The notes beneath the pieces were generated by a model that was not told the origin of the DNA, made no database searches, and saw only the letters and a program-made list of their open reading frames with translations. A program made the position numbers and the translations under genes. Shown here one piece after another: positions 18,403 through 26,046 of a stretch of 64,000 nucleotides of DNA. The stretch spans positions 62,001-126,000 of the forward strand of contig NZ_FORM01000003.1 of the NCBI RefSeq assembly GCF_900114005.1, given 5' to 3'. The stretch's first letter is position 1, and each line of letters opens with the position of its first letter. This DNA comes from Olleya namhaensis (GTDB taxonomy: Bacteria > Bacteroidota > Bacteroidia > Flavobacteriales > Flavobacteriaceae).

Positions 18403-18822
18403 ATGAAAATTGTAGATTCCACACTTGCTGACCAAATTAAAGATGTATACATCTCTGATTATGGTAACTTCTATTTTTTAGACGATGTTATAATTTCAGA
18501 ACTTGACGAAGGTATTACCTACACTTGGGAAGAAGCTAAAAAAGTTATTGAGGCAGCAAAAGCATTTTACGGTCCAACAATAAACGTAAGTTACGTGTCC
18601 AACCGTATAAATAAATACTCTGTAAAACCATCTGATTGGTTAAAATTTTATCGTGGTAACAATAGACTAAATGCCTATGCTGTAGTTACCAAAAGTGAAA
18701 ACAGTTGGTTTAATGCTTTAATGGAAAAATTATTTTCTAATGTAGAGATTGAACGCTTTGATAATTTATACGAGGCTATTGACTGGGCAAAACGCCTTAG
18801 TAGTGCTAATCTTGCTTCTTAA
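18403..18822 (+). CDS. Uncharacterised protein, SNRINKYS family, paralog 2
   Basis: 139 residues, soluble. It aligns over its whole length with the preceding gene: YGNFYFLDDVIISELDEG, a helix (WEEAKKVIEAAKAFY), VSNRINKYSV, then a strand and FDNLYEAIDWAKRL. Divergence outside the motif is high, so this is an old duplication. Its last 17 bp overlap the 3' end of the convergent cvfB-like gene. Function unknown; a STAS-like fold is possible. Confidence 0.6.
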   Translation: MKIVDSTLADQIKDVYISDYGNFYFLDDVIISELDEGITYTWEEAKKVIEAAKAFYGPTINVSYVSNRINKYSVKPSDWLKFYRGNNRLNAYAVVTKSENSWFNALMEKLFSNVEIERFDNLYEAIDWAKRLSSANLAS

Positions 18823-19645
18823 GATAAATTCCATCAGGTTTTAACTCCACTAATTTTTGTCTGTATAACGTCCCTATTGCCTTTTTAAATGTTTTTTTAC
18901 TCATTTGTAAAAGGTCTTTAATTTTTTCAGGACTAGATTTATCTGTTACAGCTAAAAACCCATTGTTATCCGTAAGTTCTTGCATAATCTTATCAGCATT
19001 AGGCTCTATATTTCTATAGCCTATTTCTCCTAATCCAATATCTAACTTATTTCCTGGTCTTACTTTTTTAACAATACCTTTTAGTTTGTCTCCAACACTT
19101 AAGTCTTGAAAAATACTATCCTTGTATATTAATCCTGTATGTATATTATTAACAATAACATTCATCCCTAAATCACTTGGATGAGATACAATAATATCCA
19201 CTTGATCAAACTGCGCTACTGTTAATTCTTTATTATCTAAAAACTGATTAGTCTTACTAGATGCAACTAAACGCTCTGTAACATCGTCTAAATAACAACG
19301 TACTAAGTACCAACCACCCTTTTTCATAGGAAATGCTTGCTCTTTAAATGGGCAAAACAATTCTTTTACCAATCCAAAATCTAAAAAGGCACCAAAATTA
19401 GATACTTCATTACATCGTAATACAGCAAACTCCCCGTTAATTATAAACGGTTCTGTAGTTGTTGCGATAATACGTTCGTCATTATCTAAATAAACAAAAA
19501 CTTCTATTTTATCCCCAATTTCAAAATGTTCTGGAACATATCTGTTAGGTAATAAAACTTCATTATTATCTGCATCACCTAAAAATAATCCAGGTTCTGT
19601 ATCTCTTAAAATTTCAAGCGTATTGAATTCTCCTATTTGTATCAT
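18806..19645 (-). CDS. CvfB-type S1 RNA-binding protein
   Basis: 279 residues resembling CvfB/YitL: three S1-like OB domains (about residues 1-60, 65-130 and 140-210, with NFGAFLDFGLVKELFCPF and KVRPGNKLDIGLGEIGYR) and a C-terminal winged helix (KIKDLLQMSKKTFKKAIGTLYRQKLVEL). Family members bind RNA and influence virulence or stress gene expression in firmicutes; role here unknown. A TACATTTG box ends 4 nt before the ATG, suggesting a leaderless transcript. Its 3' end overlaps the convergent paralog-2 gene. Confidence 0.82.
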   Translation of the reverse strand: MIQIGEFNTLEILRDTEPGLFLGDADNNEVLLPNRYVPEHFEIGDKIEVFVYLDNDERIIATTTEPFIINGEFAVLRCNEVSNFGAFLDFGLVKELFCPFKEQAFPMKKGGWYLVRCYLDDVTERLVASSKTNQFLDNKELTVAQFDQVDIIVSHPSDLGMNVIVNNIHTGLIYKDSIFQDLSVGDKLKGIVKKVRPGNKLDIGLGEIGYRNIEPNADKIMQELTDNNGFLAVTDKSSPEKIKDLLQMSKKTFKKAIGTLYRQKLVELKPDGIYLKKQD

Positions 19646-19649
19646 TTTG

Positions 19650-19657
19650 CAAATGTA
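19650..19657 (-). promoter_or_regulatory. -7 promoter box of the cvfB-like gene
   Basis: Minus-strand TACATTTG (exact TAnnTTTG) is separated from the ATG by CAAA only, placing the transcription start at or next to the A of the start codon. Confidence 0.55.
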
Positions 19658-19664
19658 AGCATAT

Positions 19665-19698
19665 AAAAAAAGCGTTACAGAACTGTAACGCTTTTTTT
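19665..19698 (-). terminator. Terminator after the DUF2853 gene
   Basis: Perfect palindrome: arms AAAAAAAGCGTTACAG and CTGTAACGCTTTTTTT with a 2-nt centre, 23 bp past the DUF2853 stop. It also lies immediately upstream of the cvfB-like promoter. Confidence 0.9.
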
Positions 19699-19721
19699 AT
19701 ATATTTTTTTCTATTTTTTTT

Positions 19722-20066
19722 CTATTTGTTGTAAATCGCTTCTTTTTTGAAGTGTTTTGCCAATAAATAATAAACAACTGCTCTGTATTTATTTTTATTT
19801 GATCTTCCATAAGTTTCAATTACAGAATCTATAGCTTTATCTAAATCTGCACTATCTGCTAAACCTAACTTTTTAATTAAAAAATTATTTTTTACAGTAG
19901 CTAATTCTGATTCGTCAGAACCTGACACTGTCGCTGCATCTTTATTATATATAGATGGTCCACAACCAATAGTAACTTTAGTTAAAAAATCCATATCTGG
20001 ATTAACTCCACATTTATCCTTTAAATCTGCAGCGTACTTTACGATTAAGTCATCACGTTTACTCAT
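19722..20066 (-). CDS. DUF2853 family protein
   Basis: A 114-residue all-helical protein. The opening MSKRDDLIVKYAADLKDKCG and the C-terminal RAVVYYLLAKHF match DUF2853, a small family common in flavobacteria and of unknown function. It is monocistronic: a near-consensus TATCTTTA box lies upstream and a perfect terminator downstream. Confidence 0.85.
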   Translation of the reverse strand: MSKRDDLIVKYAADLKDKCGVNPDMDFLTKVTIGCGPSIYNKDAATVSGSDESELATVKNNFLIKKLGLADSADLDKAIDSVIETYGRSNKNKYRAVVYYLLAKHFKKEAIYNK

Positions 20067-20190
20067 AATTTTTTTATAATTTAAATTAATAATTTTTAGC
20101 TTACTAAAGATACAATTTTTCTCGGTCTCTTTTTTAAGCCAAAATAAATATAATTACAATTACGATTAACGGTCAATTTCTCCGATTAAA

Positions 20191-21942
20191 CTATTTAACA
20201 AATTGAAAATAATCTAATAGTATACTATCATTGTCTCTTGCTGGCGTCATAACCTCCAATAACTTAGGTTGCTCGGTTTTATCGTAAAAATGCTCTAGAG
20301 CATTTTCTAATTGGTCTGGGTCGGTTACTTGGGTGTATTCTAAACCATACATTTGACACAAGTGCTTTGAAGACAGATTATGTTTGGTTTCGAAAAAATA
20401 ATCAAAGTTATCTGTGTTTTTATGTCCTGGTAGGATTCTAAAAATCCCTCCTCCTTCGTTATTTATAACTATAATCCTAAAGTTTTTAGGTATGTAGTTA
20501 TTCCACAACGCATTACTATCGTAAAAAAAGCTTAAATCTCCAGTAATAAAGACGGTTGGATTATCTCTTGTTATTGATGCTCCAATTGCGGTACTAGTAC
20601 TTCCATCAATTCCACTAGTGCCTCGATTACAAAAAACGTCCAACGTTGGATTAATATCAAAAAGCTGTGTATATCTAATAGCAGAACTATTACCAACTTG
20701 TAATTGCGTATGATTTGGTATACTTTTTAGTAACACATCAAATGCTTTAAAGTCAGAAAATGGTATCAACCCCATGTATTCCAAATGCTTTTCTCTTCTA
20801 ATATCCATTTGGTTTTTCCAAAATGGATTATAATCACTTTTTAAAGCTTTAGTTAATGGTATAAAAGATTGGAAAAACGAGTTTATTGATTGCTTAAACA
20901 ACTTATTTAGCACAAAAAAGGTGTCATTTGCCCCATTTTCTGCTACATGCCAATGTTGTTTTGGCTTATGGGTTCTTAAAAATTTCTTTATTTTTTTTGA
21001 TACTATTAAGCCTCCAAAGGTTAATAGTATTTCTGGTTGTAAGCCTTGTAACTCTTGTTCAGAAAGCGCACCAATTAATTTATCAATACTTGGACAAATA
21101 TTATCGTGATGTAAGTTAGACGTACTTTCGGTTAATATCAATACACTTTCATCTTCTGCTAAAACATCAATAAAGTGCTGCTCTACGCTGTTTGGAGCTA
21201 AAACACCTACTAATACTAACTTCTTTTTGGAGTTATTCCAAATTTCAGCGAAAGCGTTATAATCTTCACTACCTATATTAGGTTTTGGTACGGGCACTAT
21301 TTCTGGAGTTACCGTAAGTGCATCCATCATTTGATATAAAGGCTCATCAAACGGAATATTAACATGTACAGGGCCTTGTGTTGTTATTGCTATATTAAGG
21401 GCTTTATTAATTTCGGTTTCGTTGTATTGTTGGATTCCTTGTTGTAGCCCTAAAAAGCGTTCGATTTTATTCTCAATACTCTTCATTATTGGCAAGTCTT
21501 CCGCGAAAGCGTTTTCTTTTTCAGGATTTAAATCTTGCTTTAAATTAGCCGAATATTGTATGTGATTTTTAAAAACGTTTTCTTGATTTATAGTCTGTCC
21601 ATCTCCTATTCCGACCAAGTACTTAGGTCTATCTGCACTTAAAACCACTAACGGAACATGGCTGTAATACGCTTCTGACACTGCTGGATAATAATTTAAC
21701 AACGCACTACCAGAAGTACAAACCACTGCTACGGGATGCTTTATTTGTTGTGCGATACCTAATGCGAAAAAAGCTGCGCAACGCTCGTCCACAATACTAT
21801 AACATTTAAAAAAAGGATCGTGAGTAAATCCAATGGTTAATGGCGCATTTCTGCTTCCTGGAGACAGTACAATGTGTTGGATATTCTTGGCTTTACAAAG
21901 CTGAATTACCGTTTGCGCTAAAGGTATTTTTGGGTGTTTCAT
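20191..21942 (-). CDS. menD: SEPHCHC synthase (MenD), thiamine diphosphate enzyme
   Basis: 583 residues of the ThDP-dependent family. The N-terminal PYR domain has SPGSRNAPL and DERCAAFFALG (catalytic Glu); the C-terminal PP domain has the ThDP-Mg motif GDLSFFYDSNALW followed by NNEGGGIF. It condenses isochorismate with 2-oxoglutarate, the first committed step of menaquinone synthesis. It starts 42 bp after menF and has its own TATTTTTG box at 21951. Two CGAAAG hairpin repeats lie in the coding sequence (21243 and 21498), encoding NAFAEI and NAFAED. Confidence 0.95.
   Translation of the reverse strand: MKHPKIPLAQTVIQLCKAKNIQHIVLSPGSRNAPLTIGFTHDPFFKCYSIVDERCAAFFALGIAQQIKHPVAVVCTSGSALLNYYPAVSEAYYSHVPLVVLSADRPKYLVGIGDGQTINQENVFKNHIQYSANLKQDLNPEKENAFAEDLPIMKSIENKIERFLGLQQGIQQYNETEINKALNIAITTQGPVHVNIPFDEPLYQMMDALTVTPEIVPVPKPNIGSEDYNAFAEIWNNSKKKLVLVGVLAPNSVEQHFIDVLAEDESVLILTESTSNLHHDNICPSIDKLIGALSEQELQGLQPEILLTFGGLIVSKKIKKFLRTHKPKQHWHVAENGANDTFFVLNKLFKQSINSFFQSFIPLTKALKSDYNPFWKNQMDIRREKHLEYMGLIPFSDFKAFDVLLKSIPNHTQLQVGNSSAIRYTQLFDINPTLDVFCNRGTSGIDGSTSTAIGASITRDNPTVFITGDLSFFYDSNALWNNYIPKNFRIIVINNEGGGIFRILPGHKNTDNFDYFFETKHNLSSKHLCQMYGLEYTQVTDPDQLENALEHFYDKTEQPKLLEVMTPARDNDSILLDYFQFVK
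21243..21258 (+). repeat. CGAAAG hairpin repeat, copy 3 (in menD)
   Basis: TTTCAGCGAAAGCGTT on the plus strand, antisense to menD, where the complement encodes NAFAE. Stem CGC/GCG around the GAAA loop, with the flanking TTTCA conserved in copies 2 and 5. Confidence 0.7.
21498..21515 (+). repeat. CGAAAG hairpin repeat, copy 4 (in menD)
   Basis: CTTCCGCGAAAGCGTTTT on the plus strand, antisense to menD, encoding NAFAED on the gene strand. Only about 255 bp from copy 3. Confidence 0.7.
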
Positions 21943-21950
21943 GTGTTATA

Positions 21951-21958
21951 CAAAAATA
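21951..21958 (-). promoter_or_regulatory. -7 promoter box of menD
   Basis: Minus-strand TATTTTTG, exact consensus, in the 42-bp menF-menD gap and 8 nt before the menD ATG. It suggests menD can be transcribed independently of menF. Confidence 0.5.
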
Positions 21959-21984
21959 CGAAACCCAAATCCTAAATAAAACCA

Positions 21985-23100
21985 TTATAAGAGGTTTTTA
22001 ACAGTCTTAGATTTTGCAACGGTTTCTTCCCATTCGTTTTCAGGTATAGAATCTTTTGTAATTCCCCCACCAACATAGATTAATGCTTGGTTATCCTTAA
22101 TTTGCAGACATCTTAAGTTAACAAACAAATGCGATATTGTTTTTACGGATCCGTAAGCGTTATTCTCTACGTTTCTGCGATTGGTATTTCTTGTTTTGGC
22201 TTGTTTAATATTTATTTCGCCTAAAAAACCGGTATAATATTCACGATTATAGCCTTCGTTTTTTAATATAAATTGTTTAGCGTTTTCTTTAGGTAAACCG
22301 CAAACTGCAGGTGTTGGATGTAATTTAGCAATAACAGACTGCAATCCATTTTCAGGCTTTAATAGTCCAGAAATCTTAGTTTGCAAATGCAATAAATTCC
22401 CTGCTTTGATAGTCTCTGTAGTGCCCAAATTAATACTACTGACTGATGCCTCTAAACTACCTACTATAAAATCCGTAACTAATTGCTGTTCTTCTTGTTC
22501 CTTGGACTGCCACTGGACATCAACTGTGTTTTTGTATTGTTGCGTACCCGCAAGAGACATGGTTAAAAAGCGGTTGCCTTCTACTTTTAACAACGTCTCA
22601 GGCGTTGCACCTAGCCACAGTCCTACTTTTGGATGATACCAACAATACACCATTGCTGTTTTATAAGTCGCTAACAGTTTTTTAAATAGTAAAAGCGTAT
22701 TGTCTTCAGGAAAAGTTTCGGTTTCAACTCGAGATATCACTACTTTTTTAAAACTACCATCTTCAATTTCGGAAATAGCTTTCTCTACTATTTGGATATG
22801 TTTCGCTTTCGCTGAAACATTTATCGTGCTACTTAATTGGCTTTTAGACTGATCCGGTTTACTATCAAACAAACAATCTATTACTTCGCTTTTATCTAAA
22901 GGAAATAATACCGTATTATCTTCATTTTTAAAAGGTGAAAACACAAAACCGCTAGCCTCAAAATTTGTCGTAAAATGAAGCTGATTGCTATCCTGAAGTA
23001 TTGCTTTTACTGCTAATTGATTGGGCTTTTTATACGCTACAAAAGGAAGCTGATTTGTAAACTGCTGAGCAAGCTGTTCAAAAAAATCTGAAGACGTCAT
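21985..23100 (-). CDS. menF: Isochorismate synthase (MenF/EntC type)
   Basis: 371 residues with a chorismate-binding fold in the C-terminal 270. Motifs: SFKKVVISR with the catalytic lysine, LGATPETLL, HPTPAVCG, GFLGEI and GGGITKDSIPENEWEE with metal-binding glutamates. It isomerises chorismate to isochorismate, feeding MenD encoded just downstream. EntC-like siderophore enzymes look similar, but no siderophore genes are here. A CGAAAG hairpin repeat (22801) encodes VSAKAK between the N-terminal region and the catalytic domain. Confidence 0.92.
   Translation of the reverse strand: MTSSDFFEQLAQQFTNQLPFVAYKKPNQLAVKAILQDSNQLHFTTNFEASGFVFSPFKNEDNTVLFPLDKSEVIDCLFDSKPDQSKSQLSSTINVSAKAKHIQIVEKAISEIEDGSFKKVVISRVETETFPEDNTLLLFKKLLATYKTAMVYCWYHPKVGLWLGATPETLLKVEGNRFLTMSLAGTQQYKNTVDVQWQSKEQEEQQLVTDFIVGSLEASVSSINLGTTETIKAGNLLHLQTKISGLLKPENGLQSVIAKLHPTPAVCGLPKENAKQFILKNEGYNREYYTGFLGEINIKQAKTRNTNRRNVENNAYGSVKTISHLFVNLRCLQIKDNQALIYVGGGITKDSIPENEWEETVAKSKTVKNLL
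22801..22818 (-). repeat. CGAAAG hairpin repeat, copy 5 (in menF)
   Basis: Minus-strand GTTTCAGCGAAAGCGAAA, in sense orientation of menF, read as V-S-A-K-A-K. Same TTTCAGCGAAAGCG core as copies 2 and 3. Confidence 0.7.
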
Positions 23101-23103
23101 AAC

Positions 23104-23529
23104 TTACTTCTTTTTAGGTAAAGAAATGGTTGACAATTTGCATAACGAAATAAGGTTATCATCATCATCCGTTACTCTAATATCTAGTAATTGCGTTGTA
23201 CGTCCTTTATGTAAAAAAGTAGCCTTAGCGTAAACATAGCCTGAGCTAATACTTTTTAAATGGTTGGCAGTTATCTCCAAACCTCTAATCATTAAATTTT
23301 CTGAATCTAAAAAAATATGCGAAGCAAAACTACCAACGCTTTCTGCTAAAGCTGCTGTTGCGCCACCATGCAACACACCGTCTGGTTGATGCACACGTGG
23401 TGTCACTGGCATTCTGGACACTAAAAAATCCTCGCCATAATCCACAACTTCTATCTCTAAGGTTTCCATTAAAGTGTTTTTGCTTGCTTTATTTGCTATT
23501 GCTAACACTTGTGCTTTAGAATACTTCAT
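23104..23529 (-). CDS. Hotdog-fold thioesterase (PaaI/YdiI type), probable DHNA-CoA thioesterase
   Basis: 141 residues from the ATG at 23529. The hotdog signature HQPDGVLHGGATAALAESVGS, with the HGG turn and catalytic Glu, is typical of the PaaI/YdiI group that includes the menaquinone enzyme MenI. It sits 3 bp upstream of menF, so DHNA-CoA hydrolysis is the natural guess (inference from context). The frame is open to a TTG at 23553, but that codon is the end of an exact TATTTTTG promoter box, so the ATG is the better start. Confidence 0.82.
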   Translation of the reverse strand: MKYSKAQVLAIANKASKNTLMETLEIEVVDYGEDFLVSRMPVTPRVHQPDGVLHGGATAALAESVGSFASHIFLDSENLMIRGLEITANHLKSISSGYVYAKATFLHKGRTTQLLDIRVTDDDDNLISLCKLSTISLPKKK

Positions 23530-23550
23530 GTAAGGGTTTGTTTTATTTTG

Positions 23551-23558
23551 CAAAAATA
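23551..23558 (-). promoter_or_regulatory. -7 promoter box of the thioesterase-menF(-menD) operon
   Basis: Minus-strand TATTTTTG, exact consensus, preceded closely by TTTTG, 21 nt before the ATG. It sets the start of the thioesterase gene. Confidence 0.6.
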
Positions 23559-23583
23559 CAAAACAATAGGCATTTATTTAGTT

Positions 23584-24606
23584 TTACTGTAGGTCGATAT
23601 GCAATCCAAAAAAGCTAGCATTACTTGCTGCAGTGTATTTGGCATGTGTATAACTAAAACGCAATTTGTTGATTTTAATAGCAAATCCAGCAGACAAACC
23701 TGAAAAATTACGTTGATCAACAATACGCAACTCTTCTGCACGTCTAAAGTTATAACCTAATCTTATATTAAAACCTTTGTCTGGGAAAAGCTCCGCTCCT
23801 AAAATAGTATGTCGTATTACATTGCCTAAAAAGCCAACCTTTTCTTGTGTTTGATTACCTTCTAAATCTGTGGTTGCACGTGCCGGATTAGAGGTTCCAA
23901 TAGGCCACTGTTGCAAGTTTTCAAAAGTGACATGCCAACGCAATGGTACATGCTCTAGCGTTTGAGACAAACCTAAAGTGATGTCTAATGGCAAACTTTC
24001 TTGTTGTCCTGCGTAGGTTGTAATCTGTGTTCCTAGGTTTCTGACTACTAATGCAGCTTGAAACTCTAAATCGTCATCGACATACATTAAACCCAAATCT
24101 GTTGCTACTCCAAACGAGCTGTACTGCTCTAAAGTAGACGTAATAAATTTAAGATTGGCACCAAAATAAAAATCAGAATAACCTAGTTGCAATGCATACC
24201 CTAAAGATAAGGCTGCTTCTGTACCAGTAAATGTTCCTGTTGAAATTCCGTCTTCATCATAGCCATCAAAATCGCCATAATTAATATAGGTCATCCCAGC
24301 ATGTAAAGTCTGAGTACGTCTGTCCCAAGTATAAGCATAAGCAGCAGTACCATAAGTAATACCACCCAAATAGTTACTAAAATTTAATGCGAATTGGTTA
24401 TCCATTTCTGGATTAATAGCCGATGGATTATATAATCCCTGCGTGACATCGTAATCTATATTGGTTAAAACTTTACCTCCCAAAGCGGCTTGACGCGGGG
24501 ATGATACTAAGTTTAAAAATTGATAAGTCGATTGCCCTCCCAATTGCGCGTAACTAAACGTGCAACCAAACAATAGCAATAAAAGGACTATTTTATTTTT
24601 AAACAT
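23584..24606 (-). CDS. porQ: Type IX secretion system protein PorQ
   Basis: 340 residues with a signal peptide ending in SYAQ. The opening LGGQSTYQFLNLVSSPRQAALGG and a repeated beta-strand pattern are typical of PorQ, an outer-membrane PorV-like 14-stranded barrel protein required in the T9SS. PorQ is thought to work with PorZ in retaining A-LPS-anchored cargo at the cell surface. It stands alone, not with other por genes. A PorV-family outer membrane protein without T9SS role is the alternative. Confidence 0.85.
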   Translation of the reverse strand: MFKNKIVLLLLLFGCTFSYAQLGGQSTYQFLNLVSSPRQAALGGKVLTNIDYDVTQGLYNPSAINPEMDNQFALNFSNYLGGITYGTAAYAYTWDRRTQTLHAGMTYINYGDFDGYDEDGISTGTFTGTEAALSLGYALQLGYSDFYFGANLKFITSTLEQYSSFGVATDLGLMYVDDDLEFQAALVVRNLGTQITTYAGQQESLPLDITLGLSQTLEHVPLRWHVTFENLQQWPIGTSNPARATTDLEGNQTQEKVGFLGNVIRHTILGAELFPDKGFNIRLGYNFRRAEELRIVDQRNFSGLSAGFAIKINKLRFSYTHAKYTAASNASFFGLHIDLQ

Positions 24607-24661
24607 AGTTTCGCAAAGTAAATAAATCTACCCTAAAACGCAGATATAGTAAATTTATTTT

Positions 24662-25897
24662 TTACTTAAGTTTAAGCTTTTGTCCTATTTTTAAATTATT
24701 AAACTTAACGTTGTTTAGTAATGTTAGCTTTTTAACTGTTGTTTTGTGTTTTAAAGCCAAGTTGTAAAGGTTATCCCCTTTTACAATTATATGGTAATCG
24801 ACACCCTCTACTTCTTCTTTAGCTTCTTCTTCAGACTCTTCTTTGTCTTCATCAGTATCATTAACTGTATCTTCAGTTGCTCCTTCTGTTTCTTCTTCTA
24901 AAACGTCTTCCACAGTTTCTTCTATAGCTTCTTCAACTACAGCTTTTTCAACTACTACCATTTCTTCAGGTTTTACAATCTGTTTTACCACGTCCTTAGC
25001 TACTACTGCATCTTCAATAGCTGTATCTTCAATAACTGTATCTTCAATAACTGTTTCATTAACAACGGTTTCAACTATTTCCTTTTGCTCTACTACTGCA
25101 GGTATCTTTACAGGCGCTGTTACTTTAGATTGTTGCGCTTTTTTAGCTGATTTTAATCGTTGCTTAGCATCTTCCAATTGTCTCTCTGCCCTTCTAACTT
25201 CTTCCGAAGCTTCCAAAACTGTTATTTGATTTGTAATTACAGTTTCTTGAACCTCAACCTTTGGAGCTGCGACAACTTCTTCTTCGATTGTTGTTACTGG
25301 AACTGTTGTATTTGATGGTTCTGAAACCGTAGGAATAATCATTGGTTTAGAATAGATACTTCCTTTAACTTTTGTTTTTTTGTCTTTTGGATTTACTGTT
25401 TTTGTTATCTTAGTATCACTTTCCATTGTTTGTGATGTCTGTGATGGTGGCGGTGCTAATGTAGATGGTGATTGTCCTGGTCTTAATTTAGCAATAATAC
25501 GATCGTCTCCAGAATAACTAATTACCGGGCTACTTGATTTTACTAAAACTTTATTGATAATTTTTAACTTTTGTCCTAAACTAAGCGCGTTAGATTTTAG
25601 ATTATTATCTTTTTTTAACTGCGTAAGACCTAACTTATATTTTTCTGCAATTACAGATAACGTTTCTCCTTTTTTAACAACGTGCGTAGATATGTTATTA
25701 TAAACTACACCACTTGGTGTTGTTTGTAATTGTTCAGGATCCGTTTTTGCATGTTCTCTAAACACATATTCTCCTGTTAAAGTAGACATAAACGCCTCTT
25801 TTTCTTCTATTACTATTGGTAAAAACTCTTCTTCTACTTCTTGCGCTATACCTAGGTTAGCAAATAAAAACACTAAAATAAATAGTATGTTTTTCAT
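24662..25897 (-). CDS. Exported LysM protein with acidic Val/Glu/Thr-rich linker
   Basis: 411 residues: signal peptide (ends GIAQ), LysM domain 1 (about 71-115, HVVKKGETLSVIAEKYKL), a long low-complexity linker, and LysM domain 2 (about 367-411, HIIVKGDNLYNLALKHK). LysM domains bind peptidoglycan GlcNAc. The linker contains a coiled-coil-prone stretch (RRAERQLEDAKQRLKSAKK) and degenerate repeats ETVIEDT/TVIEDTAIEDA, reflected in DNA as repeats of about 15 bp around 25010-25070. It may span between two peptidoglycan contacts. An exact TATATTTG box precedes it. Confidence 0.8.
   Translation of the reverse strand: MKNILFILVFLFANLGIAQEVEEEFLPIVIEEKEAFMSTLTGEYVFREHAKTDPEQLQTTPSGVVYNNISTHVVKKGETLSVIAEKYKLGLTQLKKDNNLKSNALSLGQKLKIINKVLVKSSSPVISYSGDDRIIAKLRPGQSPSTLAPPPSQTSQTMESDTKITKTVNPKDKKTKVKGSIYSKPMIIPTVSEPSNTTVPVTTIEEEVVAAPKVEVQETVITNQITVLEASEEVRRAERQLEDAKQRLKSAKKAQQSKVTAPVKIPAVVEQKEIVETVVNETVIEDTVIEDTAIEDAVVAKDVVKQIVKPEEMVVVEKAVVEEAIEETVEDVLEEETEGATEDTVNDTDEDKEESEEEAKEEVEGVDYHIIVKGDNLYNLALKHKTTVKKLTLLNNVKFNNLKIGQKLKLK
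25010..25070 (-). repeat. Tandem 15-bp repeats in the LysM linker
   Basis: Three adjacent near-copies of a TCTTCAATA-AYTGTA unit (plus-strand reading), encoding V/A-I-E-D-T on the minus strand. In frame (15 bp), so copy-number change would only alter linker length. Confidence 0.7.
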
Positions 25898-25920
25898 TTT
25901 TATAAATGGATTATTTTCTG

Positions 25921-25928
25921 CAAATATA
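25921..25928 (-). promoter_or_regulatory. -7 promoter box of the long LysM gene
   Basis: Minus-strand TATATTTG, exact consensus, 23 nt before the ATG. Confidence 0.55.
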
Positions 25929-25973
25929 AGCTATTGCTTATTATCCGCTATAATTAAGGAATTTAACATAAAA

Positions 25974-26016
25974 AAAACACCATTATACTTTAGTTAAAAA
26001 GGATAATGGTGTTTTA
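25974..26016 (-). terminator. Terminator after the short LysM gene
   Basis: Arms AAAACACCATTAT and ATAATGGTGTTTT, with a loop of about 17 nt, followed on the minus strand by a run of T. It closes the lon/short-LysM region. Confidence 0.8.
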
Positions 26017-26046
26017 AAAAATATAATTACAGACGGTTTTAGCGTC

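Noticed and set aside
24843-25229. Plus-strand open frame of 128 codons, almost all Ser/Thr/Val
   Set aside because: It is the antisense image of the Glu/Val repeat linker of the LysM protein; composition explains the open frame.
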